From Limosilactobacillus mucosae DSM 13345 (GTDB lineage Bacteria > Bacillota > Bacilli > Lactobacillales > Lactobacillaceae): 64,000 nucleotides of DNA. The notes beneath the pieces were generated by a model. That model was not told the origin of the DNA. It was given only the letters and a program-made list of their open reading frames with translations, and made no database searches. The position numbers and the translations under genes are program-made. Numbering within the stretch: the first letter of the stretch is position 1; each line of letters begins with the position of its first letter. The stretch spans positions 121,434 through 185,433 of the forward strand of contig NZ_AZEQ01000002.1 of NCBI RefSeq assembly GCF_001436025.1. The letters are read 5' to 3'. Below, piece after piece: positions 40,758-54,874 of the stretch.

Positions 40758-41702
40758 ATGATCGAATTTGAAAAACCAAACATTCACAAAGTCGAAGAAA
40801 CTGACAACTACGGTAAGTTTGTTGTCGAACCACTAGAGCGTGGCTATGGGACCACTCTGGGGAATTCTCTTCGTCGTGTAATGATGGCTTCTCTGCCAGG
40901 TGCCGCAATTACCAGTATCCAAATCGACGGTGTGCTTCATGAGTTCAGTACCGTTCAAGGCGTTACGGAAGACGTTACGCAGATCATCTTGAATCTCAAG
41001 AAGGTTTCTTTGAAGATTGAATCTGAAGATGCCAAAGATTTGGAATTGGATGTCAAGGGTCCTGCAGAAGTAACTGCCGGTGACATCCAAGGCGATGGCG
41101 ACGTTACGATCTTGAACCCTGACTTGCATATTGCAACGGTCGCCGATGGGGCTGAACTGCACATCATGATGACGGCTGATAAGGGTCGTGGCTATGTACC
41201 AGCCGATCAAAACAAGCTGCGTTTGAGCGGTCTTGAAATTGGAACTTTGCCAATTGACTCCATCTACACCCCTATCGAACGGGTCAACTACACCGTAGAA
41301 AACACGCGGGTCGGCCAAAGCAACGACTTTGACAAGTTGACGTTGGATGTCTGGACGGATGGTTCATTGACCCCAACGGCTGCTATTAGTCTTGCTGCCA
41401 AGATCTTGACTGAACACTTGGAGATGTTTGTCAACCTGACTGAAGAAGCAAAAGATGCCAAAGTGATGGTTGAACGCGAAGAAACTCACCAAGAAAAGGT
41501 ACTCGACAAGACGATTGAAGAACTGGATCTGTCGGTTCGTTCTTACAACTGCTTGAAGCGTGCTGATATTCAAACTGTTAAGGACCTGACTGAACGGACT
41601 GAAGCTGATATGATGAAGGTCCGCAACCTGGGTCAAAAGTCCTTAGAAGAAATCAAGCTGAAGCTGGCCGACTTGGGCGTAGGCTTCCGCCAAGAAGACT
41701 AA
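40758..41702 (+). CDS. rpoA: RNA polymerase subunit alpha
   Basis: Assembly platform of RNA polymerase. 314 residues: N-terminal dimer domain ([14 protein letters not shown]) and C-terminal DNA-binding domain after a linker ([19 protein letters not shown], then [15 protein letters not shown]). ATG at 40758 behind AAAGGGG, 82 bases after rpsK. Confidence 0.97.
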   Translation: MIEFEKPNIHKVEETDNYGKFVVEPLERGYGTTLGNSLRRVMMASLPGAAITSIQIDGVLHEFSTVQGVTEDVTQIILNLKKVSLKIESEDAKDLELDVKGPAEVTAGDIQGDGDVTILNPDLHIATVADGAELHIMMTADKGRGYVPADQNKLRLSGLEIGTLPIDSIYTPIERVNYTVENTRVGQSNDFDKLTLDVWTDGSLTPTAAISLAAKILTEHLEMFVNLTEEAKDAKVMVEREETHQEKVLDKTIEELDLSVRSYNCLKRADIQTVKDLTERTEADMMKVRNLGQKSLEEIKLKLADLGVGFRQED

Positions 41703-41732
41703 TTAAAACAATTAAAAGGAGGGAACCACTTC

Positions 41733-42116
41733 ATGAGTTACCGTAAATTAGGACGTACTAGTTCACAACGTAAGGCTTTATTACGTGATTTGACCACTGA
41801 CCTGATCGTCAACGGCAGCATCAAGACTACCGAAGCTCGCGCTAAGGAAGTTCGCAAGACTGCTGATAAGATGATTACGCTGGCAAAGCGTGGCGACTTG
41901 GCTTCTCGTCGTCAAGCAGCTGCTTTCCTGCGCAATGTCGTTGCTGACGTTAAGGAAGATGGCGACAACGTTCGCGTACAATCAGCTCTGCAATACTTGT
42001 TTGAAGAGCTGGCACCAAAGTTTGCCGACCGTAAGGGTGGTTACACGCGGATTCTGAAGACCATGCCTCGCCGTGGTGACGGTGCACAAATGGTTGTTCT
42101 GGAATTTGTCGACTAA
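41733..42116 (+). CDS. rplQ: 50S ribosomal protein L17
   Basis: Tunnel-exit protein. 127 residues; [18 protein letters not shown] and the closing [20 protein letters not shown] at 41733 behind AAAAGGAGGG. Last gene of the alpha segment. Confidence 0.97.
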   Translation: MSYRKLGRTSSQRKALLRDLTTDLIVNGSIKTTEARAKEVRKTADKMITLAKRGDLASRRQAAAFLRNVVADVKEDGDNVRVQSALQYLFEELAPKFADRKGGYTRILKTMPRRGDGAQMVVLEFVD

Positions 42117-42146
42117 TCATTTTCGTCAATTCAATACGTAATAAAG

Positions 42147-42260
42147 AATCACTACAGCTGGTGGTATAGAGCGCTACGATGGTGGAATCATAATTCCTAG
42201 TCTAGCTCGAATGCGGGACGTTTATGTCTTCGTGCACCCCAGTTGTAAGTGATTTTTTTG
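42147..42260 (+). ncRNA. Branched structured RNA or complex terminator after rplQ
   Basis: A basal helix AATCACT/AGTGATT continues as ACAGCTGG/CCAGTTGT (one G-U, one bulge), enclosing about 70 bases that can form at least two more helices: GGAAT/ATTCC (42185-42197 region) and a GGGAC/GTCTT helix capped by GTTTAT (about 42214-42231). The basal helix runs straight into TTTTTTT. It would terminate the alpha operon, but simple terminators do not need a multi-branch interior, so a small RNA or a riboswitch-like element before ecfA1 is possible. Confidence 0.5.
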
Positions 42261-42329
42261 TATATTTTTAAATTAGCTGCTTCACTGTTAAAATAAGATA
42301 ATGAGTTCAAAAAGAAATGGGTGACGTGA

Positions 42330-43154
42330 TTGATTGATATTCAACACCTTTCGTTTAAATATCCGGATCGCACACAGGCGGCGTTAAATGATGTAACCTT
42401 ACAGCTGCCCATGAAAAAATGGACGGCAGTGATCGGACATAACGGCAGCGGCAAAAGTACTCTGGCACGACTGATTGATGGGCTTTTAATACCAAGCAGC
42501 GGTACGATTAAGATTGATGAGCTGTTGGTAGATGAAAAAAATCTTCAGCAGCTGCGACAGCAAATTGGTTTGGTGTTTCAAAATCCTGACAATCAGTTTG
42601 TTGGGACTACAGTTGCCGATGATGTTGCATTTGGTCTTGAGAACCATCAGATACCACATGACCAGATGCAGGCTCGCATTGATGAATCTCTAAAGGCCGT
42701 TGGAATGCAGGACTTTGCTGACAGTGAGCCAGCAATGCTTTCTGGTGGGCAAAAGCAGCGGGTTGCTTTGGCTGGGATTTTAGCAATCGGTCCACGAGTC
42801 ATCATTTTAGATGAAGCTACCAGCATGCTGGATCCAAAAGGGCGGCATGACTTGTTGAAACTGTTGAAAAAATTGATTGCTGAGCGTGATATGACTGTAA
42901 TTTCAATCACGCATGACCCAGTGGAGCTTTCTCTTAGCGATTACACAGTGGTCTTGGATCATGGCAAGGTCGCAATGCAGGGCGAAACAACGACTTTACT
43001 GCAAGATCCGGCTAAACTGGCTGATCTGCATCTGGCATTGCCGTTTGCTCAACAACTTCAGCTGCTGTTGAAAAAACGGGGGATCAATGTGCCAGCACAA
43101 TATTTAGATTCAGAACGGATGGTGGAGTGGCTATGTCAGCAATTGAATTCTTAA
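42330..43154 (+). CDS. ecfA1: ECF transporter ATPase EcfA1
   Basis: One of two ATPases of the shared energy-coupling-factor module that powers vitamin-binding S components. 274 residues; Walker A GHNGSGKST (36-44), Q-loop VFQNPDNQFV, signature LSGGQKQRV, Walker B ILDEATSMLD. It starts with TTG at 42330 behind GGGTGA. Its end overlaps ecfA2 by 22 bases. Confidence 0.95.
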   Translation: MIDIQHLSFKYPDRTQAALNDVTLQLPMKKWTAVIGHNGSGKSTLARLIDGLLIPSSGTIKIDELLVDEKNLQQLRQQIGLVFQNPDNQFVGTTVADDVAFGLENHQIPHDQMQARIDESLKAVGMQDFADSEPAMLSGGQKQRVALAGILAIGPRVIILDEATSMLDPKGRHDLLKLLKKLIAERDMTVISITHDPVELSLSDYTVVLDHGKVAMQGETTTLLQDPAKLADLHLALPFAQQLQLLLKKRGINVPAQYLDSERMVEWLCQQLNS

Positions 43155-44008
43155 ACGTTGATTATATCTACCAAGCCGATACGCCAATGGCTGCCTGGGC
43201 AATCAAGGATTTTTCCTTAAAGCTTGAAACTGGCAGTTTTACGGCAATTGTCGGGCATACTGGTAGCGGCAAGTCAACGCTGATGGCCATGCTGGATGGA
43301 TTATTGGTGCCAACGCATGGCCAGCTGCGCGTAGGCGAGGTCGTAATTGACAATCGGGCTGACAAGAAGGCGTTGGCAAGACTGCGGCAAGGGGTCGGCT
43401 ATGTGTTTCAGTTTCCCGAAAGCCAACTGTTTGCTGAAACGGTTTTAAAAGACGTTATGTTTGGTCCGCTGAATCTGGGTGTTTCACCTGCTCAAGCTAA
43501 AGAACAGGCACTGACAGCTTTAGAAGCTTTAAAACTGCCCAGTGACATCAATGAACGATCACCGTTTGAACTTTCGGGCGGGCAAATGCGGCGAGTGGCA
43601 ATTGCTGGTGTTTTGGCCATGCATCCAAGCGTCTTGATCTTGGATGAGCCGACTGCAGGGTTAGACCCTCAAGCCAGTACCGACTTGCTAGATCTGGTTG
43701 ATGAGCTTCATCAAAAAGGTACGACCATTTTGATGATTACACACCAGATGGAACAGGCAGCTCGTTTTGCCGATCATGTTTTGGTAATGAACCATGGGCA
43801 AAAAGCTGCTTTTATGACGCCGCATGAACTGTTCAGCAATGCAGCTCTGCTTAATGAAGCTGGCATCATGCCACCAGCCAGCGTTGCGTTTGCTCAACAG
43901 CTGCAAAGTCATGGCCTGTTCTTAGCGGATAGCGTACCGCTGACGATTGAAAAACTGGCGGATCAATTAACGATTAGACTTAAGCAAGGGGGACGAGCAA
44001 ATGGGTAA
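43133..44008 (+). CDS. ecfA2: ECF transporter ATPase EcfA2
   Basis: Partner ATPase. 291 residues; Walker A GHTGSGKST (41-49), VFQFPESQLF Q-loop typical of EcfA2, ELSGGQMRRV signature, LDEPTAGLDP. ATG at 43133 follows GGTGGAG at a good distance; the GTG at 43127 lies within that site. Overlaps ecfT by eight bases. Confidence 0.95.
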   Translation: MSAIEFLNVDYIYQADTPMAAWAIKDFSLKLETGSFTAIVGHTGSGKSTLMAMLDGLLVPTHGQLRVGEVVIDNRADKKALARLRQGVGYVFQFPESQLFAETVLKDVMFGPLNLGVSPAQAKEQALTALEALKLPSDINERSPFELSGGQMRRVAIAGVLAMHPSVLILDEPTAGLDPQASTDLLDLVDELHQKGTTILMITHQMEQAARFADHVLVMNHGQKAAFMTPHELFSNAALLNEAGIMPPASVAFAQQLQSHGLFLADSVPLTIEKLADQLTIRLKQGGRANG

Positions 44009-44822
44009 TGCCAAGGTAATACTGGGCGCGTACGTACCTGGAAGCTCGTGGCTGCATCATCTTGATCCGCGCGTTAAGCTTTTCAGCTGTTTTTGGTACG
44101 TGGTGATTGTCTTTTTGGCAAGCAACTGGCTGGGATATTTGTGGCTGTTTATCGTGCTGGGGGCCTTGATTGCATTGAGCAGACTGCCGTTGAAGCTTTA
44201 TTGGCGCGGCATTAAGCCGTTATTTTGGATCATTTTGTTTACAGTGGCGATTCAACTGCTGTTCAGCAGCGGTGGGCACGTTTATTGGCAGTGGGGCTGG
44301 TTGGCAATTACCAGTGGCGGCTTTTATCAGTCGGCAATTATTTTGGCGCGGTTTATTCTGATCATCACCATCTCAACTGTTTTGACTGCCACTACGCCAA
44401 CGCTTCAATTAGCGGCGGCCATGGAAGCATTTATGAAGCCGTTGCGTTATCTGCACGTGCCAGTTAATCAGATTGCCGTCATGCTGATGATCGTTTTGCG
44501 CTTTATCCCAACCATCATGGATGAAACAACCAAAGTGATGAATGCCCAGAAATCAAGAGGCGTCAACTTTGACGAAGGCAGTTTGATTGAGCGTGCCAGA
44601 CGACTGGAGCCCCTTTTGATTCCATTGTTTGTCGGCTCATTTAAACGAGCTGAAGAGCTGGCAACTGCAATGGAGGCCCGGGGCTATGATCCAGATGCGC
44701 CACGGACCAAATATCGGGTGCTGCATTGGCATCGAAATGACACGCTGGCGATGATTGGCCTGACATTAGCCACCATTATTCTCCTGGCGACGCGGCTGAT
44801 GTCAGCAGGAATGCTATTTTAA
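44001..44822 (+). CDS. ecfT: ECF transporter transmembrane protein EcfT
   Basis: Membrane coupling protein joining the ATPases to exchangeable S components. 273 residues with about five membrane segments; two coupling-helix motifs, SRG in AQKSRGVNF and ARG in AMEARGYDP, are intact. Its S component genes are elsewhere. ATG at 44001 behind AAGGGGGACGAG. Confidence 0.95.
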   Translation: MGNAKVILGAYVPGSSWLHHLDPRVKLFSCFWYVVIVFLASNWLGYLWLFIVLGALIALSRLPLKLYWRGIKPLFWIILFTVAIQLLFSSGGHVYWQWGWLAITSGGFYQSAIILARFILIITISTVLTATTPTLQLAAAMEAFMKPLRYLHVPVNQIAVMLMIVLRFIPTIMDETTKVMNAQKSRGVNFDEGSLIERARRLEPLLIPLFVGSFKRAEELATAMEARGYDPDAPRTKYRVLHWHRNDTLAMIGLTLATIILLATRLMSAGMLF

Positions 44823-44840
44823 TTTGAAAGGAATTATCAA

Positions 44841-45635
44841 GTGTATCGCTACAAAATAACTTTTGCTTACGATGGAACCAATTTTTCCGGTTTTCAGATT
44901 CAGCCTAATAAACGTACGGTTGAGCAGACCTTGAAAAATGCCGTCAACAAGATTGCCAAGAATCCAGAACCGCCATTGTCCGTAATTGGTTCCGGTCGTA
45001 CGGATGCGGGGGTACATGCGCTCAATCAAGTGGCGCATTTTGACTGTCCATACAAGCTGGGGAATGATTCAATGCGTAAAGCCTTAAACAGTCTTTTGCC
45101 GCTGGATATCATTGTTAAAAAAGCCGAATTGGTCAGCCCGGACTTTCACGCTCGCTTTAATGCCCATTCAAAGCATTATCGCTATCGAGTTGATCAGAGC
45201 GATTTCGTTAATCCGTTTAAACGCAACTATACGGCTCATTTCAAATATCCGGTCGACGTGGCTAAAATGCAAAAAGCTGCACAAGATCTGGTTGGCGAGC
45301 ATGATTTTACCAGTTTCGTGGCATCAGGAAGTCAGGCTTTAAGCAATGTCAGAACGATCTATCAGGCAGATGTGCATCGTGATGAGGCCAATAATGAGAT
45401 CGTCTTTGACTTTGTCGGGAATGGCTTCTTATATAATCAGGTTCGCATTATGGTGGCCTTTTTATTAGAGATCGGCAGCAATCAACGACCGGTCGATGAC
45501 GTTATCAGGGTTTTGGCTGCTAAGGATCGCAATCAGGCCCGCATGACAGCGCCAGCCAGCGGCCTTTATCTGGTCAGCGTTGATTATGGTGATCAGAATA
45601 ACAAAACCATTGACGAATCGGAATCTATCAAGTAA
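44841..45635 (+). CDS. truA: tRNA pseudouridine synthase A
   Basis: Makes pseudouridine at tRNA positions 38-40. 264 residues with the catalytic aspartate D55 in GSGRTDAGVHAL and the closing GLYLVSVDY. GTG at 44841 follows AAAGGAAT. Last gene of the ecf operon; a promoter for rplM lies in its final codons. Confidence 0.95.
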   Translation: MYRYKITFAYDGTNFSGFQIQPNKRTVEQTLKNAVNKIAKNPEPPLSVIGSGRTDAGVHALNQVAHFDCPYKLGNDSMRKALNSLLPLDIIVKKAELVSPDFHARFNAHSKHYRYRVDQSDFVNPFKRNYTAHFKYPVDVAKMQKAAQDLVGEHDFTSFVASGSQALSNVRTIYQADVHRDEANNEIVFDFVGNGFLYNQVRIMVAFLLEIGSNQRPVDDVIRVLAAKDRNQARMTAPASGLYLVSVDYGDQNNKTIDESESIK

Positions 45636-45638
45636 AAT
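45610..45638 (+). promoter_or_regulatory. Promoter of rplM-rpsI, inside the end of truA
   Basis: TTGACG (45610-45615), 17 bases, TAAAAT (45633-45638). It overlaps the last nine codons of truA. Confidence 0.65.
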
Positions 45639-45644
45639 AACGAA

Positions 45645-45719
45645 TGGTATTTCTTTTCCATCTAATTACTCGGTACACAATTATTTGTAAAAGAAAGACA
45701 AAAATTGGAGGACTTAATC
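45645..45719 (+). promoter_or_regulatory. rplM leader (candidate L13 leader)
   Basis: About 75 bases containing TTCTTTT (45651-45657) paired with AAAAGAA (45689-45695). An autoregulatory L13 leader is known at this place in Bacilli; the match here is by position and one helix only. Confidence 0.4.
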
Positions 45720-46163
45720 GTGAGAACGACATACATGGCAAAACCTGGTGAAGTTGACCGCAAATGGTACATTGTCGACGCCAAGGGTATCTCCCTGGGT
45801 CGTCTGGCATCCGTTGTTGCTTCCATTCTGAAGGGCAAGAACAAGCCAACCTACACCCCACACGTTGACACTGGTGACAATGTCATCGTTATCAACGCTG
45901 CCGAAGTTAAGTTGACTGGTAAGAAGGCTGCTGACAAGATCTACTACCGTCACTCTGACTACCCTGGTGGTCTGAAGCAAAAGACGGCGGGCGAACGTCG
46001 CGCCAACGAACCAGAAAAGCTGGTGGAAGATTCCATCAAGGGCATGCTGCCACACACCCCTCTTGGTCGCAAGATGGGTATGAAGCTGCATGTTTATGCT
46101 GGTGAAGATCACAAGCACGCTGCTCAACAACCAGAAGTGCTTGACATCACGAACTTAATCTAA
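45720..46163 (+). CDS. rplM: 50S ribosomal protein L13
   Basis: Early 50S assembly protein. 147 residues, starting [16 protein letters not shown], with conserved [21 protein letters not shown] end. GTG at 45720 is chosen because TTGGAGGA (45705-45712) is its ribosome-binding site; the TTG at 45705 is inside it. Confidence 0.96.
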   Translation: MRTTYMAKPGEVDRKWYIVDAKGISLGRLASVVASILKGKNKPTYTPHVDTGDNVIVINAAEVKLTGKKAADKIYYRHSDYPGGLKQKTAGERRANEPEKLVEDSIKGMLPHTPLGRKMGMKLHVYAGEDHKHAAQQPEVLDITNLI

Positions 46164-46176
46164 GGAGGGAACGGAA

Positions 46177-46572
46177 TTGGCTCAACAAGTTCAATACAGT
46201 GGTACTGGTCGCCGCAAGGATGCTACCGCACGGGTTCGTCTGGTACCAGGTTCTGGTAACATTACGATGAACGGCAAGGCAATCGAAGAATACATTCCGT
46301 TTGCCAACCTGCGTGCTATCGTCAACCAACCATTTGCTGCAACGAAGACGGAAGGTCAATACGACGTTCTGGTCAACGTTCGCGGTGGTGGCTTCTCTGG
46401 TCAAGCCGGCGCAGTTCGTCACGGGATTGCTCGTGCCCTGCTGAGCGTCGACCCAGATTTCCGGGATGCTCTGAAGAAGGCCGGTCTGTTGACTCGTGAC
46501 CCTCGGATGAAGGAACGGAAGAAGCCAGGTCTGAAGAAGGCTCGTAAGGCTTCACAATTCTCCAAGCGTTAA
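46177..46572 (+). CDS. rpsI: 30S ribosomal protein S9
   Basis: Head protein whose C-terminal arginine touches P-site tRNA. 131 residues, ending [14 protein letters not shown] start at 46177 behind AAGGAGGGA. Confidence 0.97.
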   Translation: MAQQVQYSGTGRRKDATARVRLVPGSGNITMNGKAIEEYIPFANLRAIVNQPFAATKTEGQYDVLVNVRGGGFSGQAGAVRHGIARALLSVDPDFRDALKKAGLLTRDPRMKERKKPGLKKARKASQFSKR

Positions 46573-46661
46573 TATTTTTACCGGAAACGGCTTAATATCA
46601 ACACTTCAGAGATTTGGAATGGTCACATATGGTTCACAAATCATTTGCGATCAAAAAAATC

Positions 46662-46691
46662 AAGCATCAGCATCCAGCTGGTGCTTTTTTT
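46662..46691 (+). terminator. rplM-rpsI terminator
   Basis: 10-bp stem AAGCATCAGC/GCTGGTGCTT (one G-U) and a long T run. Confidence 0.9.
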
Positions 46692-46739
46692 ATATTTTTG
46701 CAAATTTAGCATTTCACAGTTTTTTAAATGATTTTAGTC

Positions 46740-46748
46740 TGGTAAAAT
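46740..46748 (+). promoter_or_regulatory. Candidate extended -10 promoter for the glucosaminidase
   Basis: TGGTAAAAT, 48 bases before the start codon; the -35 region is only T-rich. Confidence 0.35.
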
Positions 46749-46795
46749 GCAAAATAGAACTTTAAATTACGTTAAACAAACAGGGGGAATTATTT

Positions 46796-47419
46796 GTGGC
46801 AAAGAAACGCCGCTCAAAAACGCGGCACTCAAAAAAGCTGTTTCAACATCGCTGGCTGATTGGTATTTTAACGGTCATCGTGCTCTTTTTGGGTGCCTAC
46901 GTTGGTCATCATTTCTACCAACGCTACCAACAGCAGCAGATTATCGAACGTCAACAAAATGCCAAGCGTCTGTTTATCAAGCAGGTTGCTCCTGAAGCTC
47001 AGGCAATGCAGAAAAAATACAACGTTCCAGCTTCAATTACCATTGCCCAGGCAATCCTGGAATCCGACTGGGGCAGCAGCAAGTTGGCGGCTAAATACCA
47101 CAACCTGTTTGGCATCAAAGGAACCGGCGAAAACTCCCAGGTTCTGACGACCAAAGAATACGTAAATGGTAAATGGATCACGACTAAGGGCCGTTTTAAG
47201 GTTTATTCCAGCTGGAGCGAGTCAATCAAGGATCACACCAAGCTGATGATTAATGGGACGGACTACAACAGTCAAAATTATCAAGCCGTTACCCAAGCTT
47301 CCGACTACAAAGAAGCTGCTAAGGCGCTGCAAGAGGCCCATTATGCAACCGATCCGGATTACGCCCAAAAATTAATTTCAGTAATTCAGACCTATAAGTT
47401 GTACAATTATGATAAATAA
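46796..47419 (+). CDS. Membrane-anchored GH73 endo-beta-N-acetylglucosaminidase
   Basis: Predicted peptidoglycan hydrolase (LytG/FlgJ glucosaminidase fold). 207 residues: a very basic N-terminus, one membrane anchor (about 20-38) with no signal-peptidase or lipobox site, then the catalytic domain. E89 in AILESDWGSSKLA is the expected general acid and YHNLFGIKG is the GH73 substrate-cleft motif. No LysM or SH3 wall-binding repeats. GTG at 46796 behind CAGGGGGAA. Followed after 18 bases by xpt. Confidence 0.87.
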   Translation: MAKKRRSKTRHSKKLFQHRWLIGILTVIVLFLGAYVGHHFYQRYQQQQIIERQQNAKRLFIKQVAPEAQAMQKKYNVPASITIAQAILESDWGSSKLAAKYHNLFGIKGTGENSQVLTTKEYVNGKWITTKGRFKVYSSWSESIKDHTKLMINGTDYNSQNYQAVTQASDYKEAAKALQEAHYATDPDYAQKLISVIQTYKLYNYDK

Positions 47420-48010
<591 letters not shown>

Positions 48011-48030
48011 CTGCTAATGGGGGTGGGCTA

Positions 48031-49200
48031 ATGAGCAGTACAAATGCATTATATCCAGGAGCGACGCTGGGCATTATCGGCTTGGACCGCAACGGCAGCA
48101 CCCTGATTACTGCTGCTAAGCGGGCTGGCTTTAACGTTGGCGTTTATGTCGATCATGCACAGCCCAGTTTAACCAAACAGGCAGATTTTACGATCAGTGG
48201 GGCCTACAATAACCAGGAAAAACTGACGATGTTTGCCCAGACGTGTGATGCTATTATCTATGCCAACGACTTGATCGACTCCAGCGTCTTGCGCTATCTA
48301 AGCCGTGATGCCTATCTGCCACAAGGAGTCAACGCGTTGGAAATCGTTCAGGACCGTTTGATGGAGCGGGCATTTTTGGACCAGATCAACGTTAATGTAG
48401 CACCATACGTTACGGTAATCAGCTTGGATGACGTCTATCAGTCCATTGACTCAATCGGCTATCCAGCAATCTTAAAACCAATTCAAAGAGGGATTGGCGA
48501 ACAGTCGATGAGAATCGTTAAACAGTCTGATATTACCCGTGCAGCTGATTTTATCAATGCGGGAACCTATCTTTTGGAATCCTGGATTGATCACACTGCT
48601 GAATATACGATGCTGGCAGCTACCGATGGCGAAAACGTTCAGGTGTTTCCTGCGATTGAACTGATGCTGAATTCCGATGAGCAACTGCTGGGAGTCAAGA
48701 CGCCAGCTAATCTGAGCGCGGATATTTCCCGGGAAATGGAACGGATCGTAACCAGTGTAGCTGAAAACCTGCAGTACCGTGGCGTCTTTCGTGTCGACTT
48801 CTACGTAACGGCAACTGGTAATCTGTATGTCCATGGAATTGAGCCGGGGCTGTCGACTTATGGCAGTGTTTTTGACTATGCCACTAATGTTTCGCAAACT
48901 GAGCAGCTTTTGCGGGCAATTGCCGGAATGCCGCTTTTTGAGGTTCAGACGCTGCAGCCGACCGTGATGATGCTGGCACGGGTAGCACAACGCGCAGCCC
49001 TGCAGCGGCAATGGCTGTTAAAAGACAACTGGCACTATCGTTTCTTTACCGAAGTGCGGGAGGATCCGCAAGCAGTAGCTGGATTCGTCTGGGCAGTCGG
49101 TAAGTCTAGCCTGGAAGAACTACAGCATCAAATCGAGGATACCGAGGTTTGGAATGAAAAAGCATCAACTGATTCCAACCCGGCTCCTGATCAGCAATAA
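48031..49200 (+). CDS. PurK-like ATP-grasp protein, function uncertain
   Basis: 389 residues with the fold order of N5-CAIR synthetase (PurK): Rossmann-like preATP domain (LGIIGLDRNGS, 13-23), ATP-grasp core (AILKPIQRGIGEQSMRI, then LLESWID) and a C-terminal lid. Two PurK hallmarks are altered: the GGGQLGRM start is not present, and the HNSGHYT segment that contacts AIR is replaced by HGIEPGLSTYGS. It therefore probably acts on another substrate or is a diverged PurK. Sits directly downstream of xpt and upstream of pcrA, not in a pur operon. Confidence 0.7.
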   Translation: MSSTNALYPGATLGIIGLDRNGSTLITAAKRAGFNVGVYVDHAQPSLTKQADFTISGAYNNQEKLTMFAQTCDAIIYANDLIDSSVLRYLSRDAYLPQGVNALEIVQDRLMERAFLDQINVNVAPYVTVISLDDVYQSIDSIGYPAILKPIQRGIGEQSMRIVKQSDITRAADFINAGTYLLESWIDHTAEYTMLAATDGENVQVFPAIELMLNSDEQLLGVKTPANLSADISREMERIVTSVAENLQYRGVFRVDFYVTATGNLYVHGIEPGLSTYGSVFDYATNVSQTEQLLRAIAGMPLFEVQTLQPTVMMLARVAQRAALQRQWLLKDNWHYRFFTEVREDPQAVAGFVWAVGKSSLEELQHQIEDTEVWNEKASTDSNPAPDQQ

Positions 49201-49207
49201 CTTTTAT

Positions 49208-49241
49208 GCGAGCAGCGCTGAGCAATCGTTGCTCGTTTTTT
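49208..49241 (+). terminator. Terminator after the ATP-grasp gene
   Basis: 10-bp stem GCGAGCAGCG/CGTTGCTCGT (two G-U) and six T. Confidence 0.85.
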
Positions 49242-49258
49242 AATGAGCCGCGGGAATT

Positions 49259-49267
49259 TGCTATAAT
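49259..49267 (+). promoter_or_regulatory. Extended -10 promoter of the pcrA operon
   Basis: TGCTATAAT, a perfect extended -10 (TG at 49259-49260, TATAAT at 49262-49267), 40 bases before pcrA. The -35 region is weak. Confidence 0.65.
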
Positions 49268-49306
49268 AAAGTCTACGATAATTTTAAGAGAGGATGGAAA
49301 TACGGC

Positions 49307-53631
<4,325 letters not shown>

Positions 53632-53632
53632 C

Positions 53633-54760
53633 GTGAAACTACAGAAGCTAAAAAAGCTGACGCTGACGGTAGTCGTGTTGATGAGCACGGTACTTTTGGC
53701 CTCATGCAGCATTGGAAAGAAAACCTCTTCGTCATCCAGCAAGCTTACGACGACGGGGACTGCCAGTGGTCAGTATCAAGGCGTCATTCAAAATGGCCAT
53801 TACAAGGTCAGCAAGGCGCGTGGTGTCAATATCAACCAAAATGACAACAGCTACAACCTAAAGAGTTTTGAAACCGGCTTGACGGAAGTTTCCAAAAAGG
53901 TCTTTTCGACTAAGAGCTATATTTTCCAAGAAGGCCAGTATCTGAGTACGGATACGATTGAAAACTGGCTGGGACGCAAAACCAAAAGCAATCCAACCGG
54001 TTTAAACGCCGCCCAGGGTAAAAAGAGCGATCCGAACCCAGAATACGTTCAGCAGATTGAAGAACAAGACTTCATGCAGCAAAACGGCAATTCGCTGACC
54101 TTAAAGGGAATTACCATTGGGATTGGGATCAACTCGGTCTACTACTACCAAAAGACAACGGACGGTCCTACCTACCAAAAGAAGCTTTCGGATGCTGAAA
54201 TTCAAAAGCAGGGTAAGATTGCTGCTCAAAAGATCTTAACGCGGCTGCGCAAAAAGTCCGCGCTTAAAAACGTGCCGATCGTTATTGCATTGTACAAGCA
54301 AGCGCCAAACGACAGCCTGGTTGGGGGCAGCTTCTTTGCCTATAGCAAGAACAACGGCAATACCATCAAGAGCTGGAAGAAGTTGAACTACTCAACCAAG
54401 GTGCTGCCAAAAGCCAGTGACGCTACTTCAACCAACAGCGACAATGAGACTGACAACACCAGCTTCACCAACTTCAAGAGTCAGATTCAAAGCTTCTTCC
54501 CGAACCTCAGTGGTGTGACGGCTCAGGCTCAATATCAGAATGGCACGCTTTCGGGGATGCACATTACGGTTACCACGCAGTTCTACAGCCAGTCTGAAGT
54601 GCAGAGCTTTACGCAATATATTGCACGCGCGGCCAAGAAGTATCTGCCAAACGGAATTCCAATCGATATCAAGATTCAATCGTCTTCTGAAATGCAGGCG
54701 GTCGTCTACCGTGATTCTGGTTCAAATACCTTCCGGACCCACGTCTTTAGCTCATATTAA
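53633..54760 (+). CDS. camS: CamS-family lipoprotein (sex pheromone precursor homologue)
   Basis: Surface lipoprotein of unknown cellular role. 375 residues with a type II signal peptide: KLQKLKKLT, a hydrophobic stretch, and lipobox LLASC with acylated C25, then a serine/threonine-rich linker. In Enterococcus the peptide released from the CamS signal sequence acts as the cAM373 pheromone; here the corresponding heptapeptide ending at the lipobox is STVLLAS. GTG start at 53633, one base after the ligA stop, behind AAGGAGGA. Confidence 0.85.
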   Translation: MKLQKLKKLTLTVVVLMSTVLLASCSIGKKTSSSSSKLTTTGTASGQYQGVIQNGHYKVSKARGVNINQNDNSYNLKSFETGLTEVSKKVFSTKSYIFQEGQYLSTDTIENWLGRKTKSNPTGLNAAQGKKSDPNPEYVQQIEEQDFMQQNGNSLTLKGITIGIGINSVYYYQKTTDGPTYQKKLSDAEIQKQGKIAAQKILTRLRKKSALKNVPIVIALYKQAPNDSLVGGSFFAYSKNNGNTIKSWKKLNYSTKVLPKASDATSTNSDNETDNTSFTNFKSQIQSFFPNLSGVTAQAQYQNGTLSGMHITVTTQFYSQSEVQSFTQYIARAAKKYLPNGIPIDIKIQSSSEMQAVVYRDSGSNTFRTHVFSSY

Positions 54761-54769
54761 TAAAATTTA

Positions 54770-54798
54770 AACGTCATCGCGCTTGCGGTGGCGTTTTT
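54770..54798 (+). terminator. Terminator of pcrA-ligA-camS
   Basis: 11-bp stem AACGTCATCGC/GCGGTGGCGTT with two G-U pairs, GCTT loop and five T. Confidence 0.85.
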
Positions 54799-54820
54799 GC
54801 TAAAAACAGCGGGCTTTGTG

Positions 54821-54829
54821 TGATAAAAT
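54821..54829 (+). promoter_or_regulatory. Candidate extended -10 promoter of gatCAB
   Basis: TGATAAAAT, 46 bases before gatC. No convincing -35. Confidence 0.45.
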
Positions 54830-54874
54830 AGATGAACGTATGCAATACCTAACTTAAGGAAAAGAGGAGAAAGA

